Shown piece after piece: positions 62,752-64,000 of a DNA stretch of 64,000 bases; position 1 is the first letter of the stretch; each line of letters starts with the position of its first letter. The notes under the pieces were generated by a model, which had not been told where the DNA came from, ran no database searches, and was given only the letters and a program-made list of their open reading frames with translations. A program made the position numbers and the translations under genes. The stretch is from positions 248,001 to 312,000 of the forward strand of contig JACKLM010000004.1 in assembly GCA_024235895.1 (NCBI GenBank), in the 5' to 3' direction. Source of the DNA: Burkholderiaceae bacterium (lineage in GTDB: Bacteria; Pseudomonadota; Gammaproteobacteria; Burkholderiales; Burkholderiaceae_C).

Positions 62752-63774
62752 TTATCGACGCCGCCCGTACAGCGGCAGCTCGCCCGGCGGCCGCGTCTTG
62801 AAGCGCCGGTGCACCCACAGGTACTGCGCCGGCAGGCGGCGGATCTCGGTCTCGATCCAGGCATTCATCGCCGCCGCATCGGCCGCATCGTCGCCGCTGG
62901 GCCAGCCGTCCCAGGCCGGCAGGAAGCGCACCCGCCAGCCCTGGCCGCCGGGCAGCATCTCGGCCACCACCGGCTGCACGACCATGCCCAGCGTGCGTGC
63001 CATGCGCGCCGGTGCGACCAGCGTCGCCGCCGGCACACCGAAGAACGGGGCGAAGACCGCCTCCTCGGCGCCGAAGTCCATGTCCGGCAGGTTGAAGAAC
63101 GCGTAGCCCTGGCGCTTGATCGCGCGCACCAGCGGCAGCGCGCCGTCCCGATGGCGCGAGAACACCTGCCCCTGTCCGAATCGCAGCCGGCCGCGACGCA
63201 TCGCGGCGTCGAACACCGGGTTGCTCTGCGACTGGTAGATCGAGCCGACGAGCCGCTTCTGGAACAGCTGCGTGGCCATGCCCGCGACGTCCAGCGCCAT
63301 GAAATGCGGGACCAGCCACATCACCGGGCGCTCGCTGCGCTCGGCCAGCCCGACATCGCCCTCGACGCGGATCAGACGCCGCAGCCGGTCGGGGCTCGCG
63401 TACCACAGCAGCCCGCGCTCGACCAGGCTGCGCCCCAGCCAGCCGAAGTGCTCGCGCAGCAGCGTCTCGCGTGCCCCGCGGCCGAGCTCGGGCAGGCACA
63501 GCTCGAGGTTGCGGCGCGCCACGCGCCGGCGGTTGCCGCCGACGCACAACAGCAGCGCGCCGAGCGCGCGGCCGATCGCGTCGACCCAGGCCAGCGGCAG
63601 CAGGTGCACGAGCCACAGCAGCGCGACGACGACGCGTGCGGCGGCGCGCTCCAGCACGGTGCTGCGGTCGCGCCGGCGCCCGGGCGCCGGCGCGTCGGCG
63701 CCACCGGCACTCCCTGGCGCGGCTTCGGGCTGCGCGCGGCGGGATTCGCCCTTGGGACGGCCCGGCGGGCTCAT
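62752..63774 (-). CDS. lpxL: LpxL-type lipid A acyltransferase
   Basis: The 340-residue product has one N-terminal membrane span (VVVALLWLVHLLPLAWV), the catalytic HxxxxD motif in VPHFMALDVAG, and FFNLPDMDFG, RMARTLGMVVQPV and QYLWVHRRFKTRP, as in LpxL/LpxM (HtrB) enzymes that add secondary acyl chains to lipid A. A Pro/Arg/Ala-rich N-terminal extension of about 40 residues is unusual. It overlaps the upstream acyltransferase by ATGA. Confidence 0.93.
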   Translation of the reverse strand: MSPPGRPKGESRRAQPEAAPGSAGGADAPAPGRRRDRSTVLERAAARVVVALLWLVHLLPLAWVDAIGRALGALLLCVGGNRRRVARRNLELCLPELGRGARETLLREHFGWLGRSLVERGLLWYASPDRLRRLIRVEGDVGLAERSERPVMWLVPHFMALDVAGMATQLFQKRLVGSIYQSQSNPVFDAAMRRGRLRFGQGQVFSRHRDGALPLVRAIKRQGYAFFNLPDMDFGAEEAVFAPFFGVPAATLVAPARMARTLGMVVQPVVAEMLPGGQGWRVRFLPAWDGWPSGDDAADAAAMNAWIETEIRRLPAQYLWVHRRFKTRPPGELPLYGRRR

Positions 63775-64000
63775 GGCGCGCTCGCCCGCGGCGCGCGCGG
63801 GGCCTTGTAGCGGTCGTAGCCCCACAGGTACTGGGAAGGACACTGGCGGATCACGGCCTGCATCGAGCGGTTGATCGCGGCGGCCGCAGCCGCCTCGTCG
63901 GCGCCGGGCGCGGGCGGGTCGGCCAGCTCCTGCACGTGCACGATCCAGCCGCGCCCGCGCGGCAACCGCTCGGCCCACAGCACGCCGAGCGCGGCGCCGC
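63771..64000 (-). CDS. second LpxL-type acyltransferase, 5' part outside window
   Basis: Only the last 75 residues are seen: VLWAERLPRGRGWIVHVQEL, AINRSMQAVIRQCPSQYLWG and YDRYKAPR, which match the C-terminus of lipid A acyltransferases. The catalytic part lies beyond the right edge. Its stop overlaps the start of the next lpxL-type gene (ATGA), so the pair is coupled. Confidence 0.85.
   Translation of the reverse strand, partial: GAALGVLWAERLPRGRGWIVHVQELADPPAPGADEAAAAAAINRSMQAVIRQCPSQYLWGYDRYKAPRAPRASAP

Overview
The window is very GC-rich, densely packed DNA with long overlapping operons. Gene content and order (form I RuBisCO with cbbQ/cbbO under CbbR, a H2-sensing hydrogenase regulon, a glpSTPQUV-type glycerol ABC operon, and lpxL-lpxL-dapF-DUF484-xerC) suggest a betaproteobacterium of the order Burkholderiales able to grow as a hydrogen-oxidising autotroph. 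I see no tRNA, rRNA, CRISPR array, insertion sequence or prophage.

Layout. 1-2.8 kb: two coupled c-di-GMP genes (PAS/GGDEF protein cut by the left edge, and an HD-GYP protein). 2.9-4.1 kb: 3-oxoadipyl-CoA thiolase. 4.2-6.9 kb: LytTR response regulator, a small membrane protein and a LytS-like histidine kinase, linked by ATGA overlaps; the kinase frame is broken once. 7.2-13 kb: yajC-secD-secF and a DUF1631 protein. 13.1-19.3 kb: divergent cbbR and cbbL-cbbS-cbbQ-cbbO. 19.3-20.7 kb: a diguanylate cyclase fused to a bacteriohemerythrin. 20.9-45.7 kb: hydrogenase island. It holds a Hyb-type (group 1c-like) membrane hydrogenase (hybO-A-B-C-D, hypC-like, hybE, hupK-like), maturation genes hypA-B-F-C-D-E and hypX, the H2 receptor system (hoxA/hupR, hupU, hupV, and hoxJ/hupT at the far end), nikR and a nickel permease, with a VOC protein and a PLP sulfur-amino-acid enzyme inserted. 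45.8-55.9 kb: glpK-glpR divergent from glpD-glpS-T-P-Q-DUF2160-glpV. 56-61.15 kb: four consecutive genes (DMT permease, SLC13 permease, rlmI, xerC), all full-length in outline but broken by many frameshifts. 61.2-64 kb: DUF484, dapF and two lpxL-type acyltransferases, the last cut by the right edge.

How the parts work together. HupUV should sense H2 and signal through HoxJ to the sigma54 activator HoxA. A well-formed sigma54 -24/-12 promoter lies 46 bases upstream of hybO, with nested inverted repeats about 110 bases above the predicted start site. The nickel permease has a near-consensus sigma54 element overlapped by a NikR-like inverted repeat, so nickel import may be under both H2 and nickel control. 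Hydrogenase electrons would enter the quinone pool through HybA/HybB and support CO2 fixation by the cbb operon.

Main oddities: HypB carries a roughly 70-residue His-X tract inside its GTPase domain rather than near the N-terminus; HypF is a short, Kae1-domain-only form; hypF, hypX and the LytS kinase each have one frameshift in GC-repeat DNA; a palindromic repeat mosaic fills the hypE-hypX gap; and the dense frameshifts from 56.9 to 61.1 kb may be a poor-consensus stretch rather than true gene decay.
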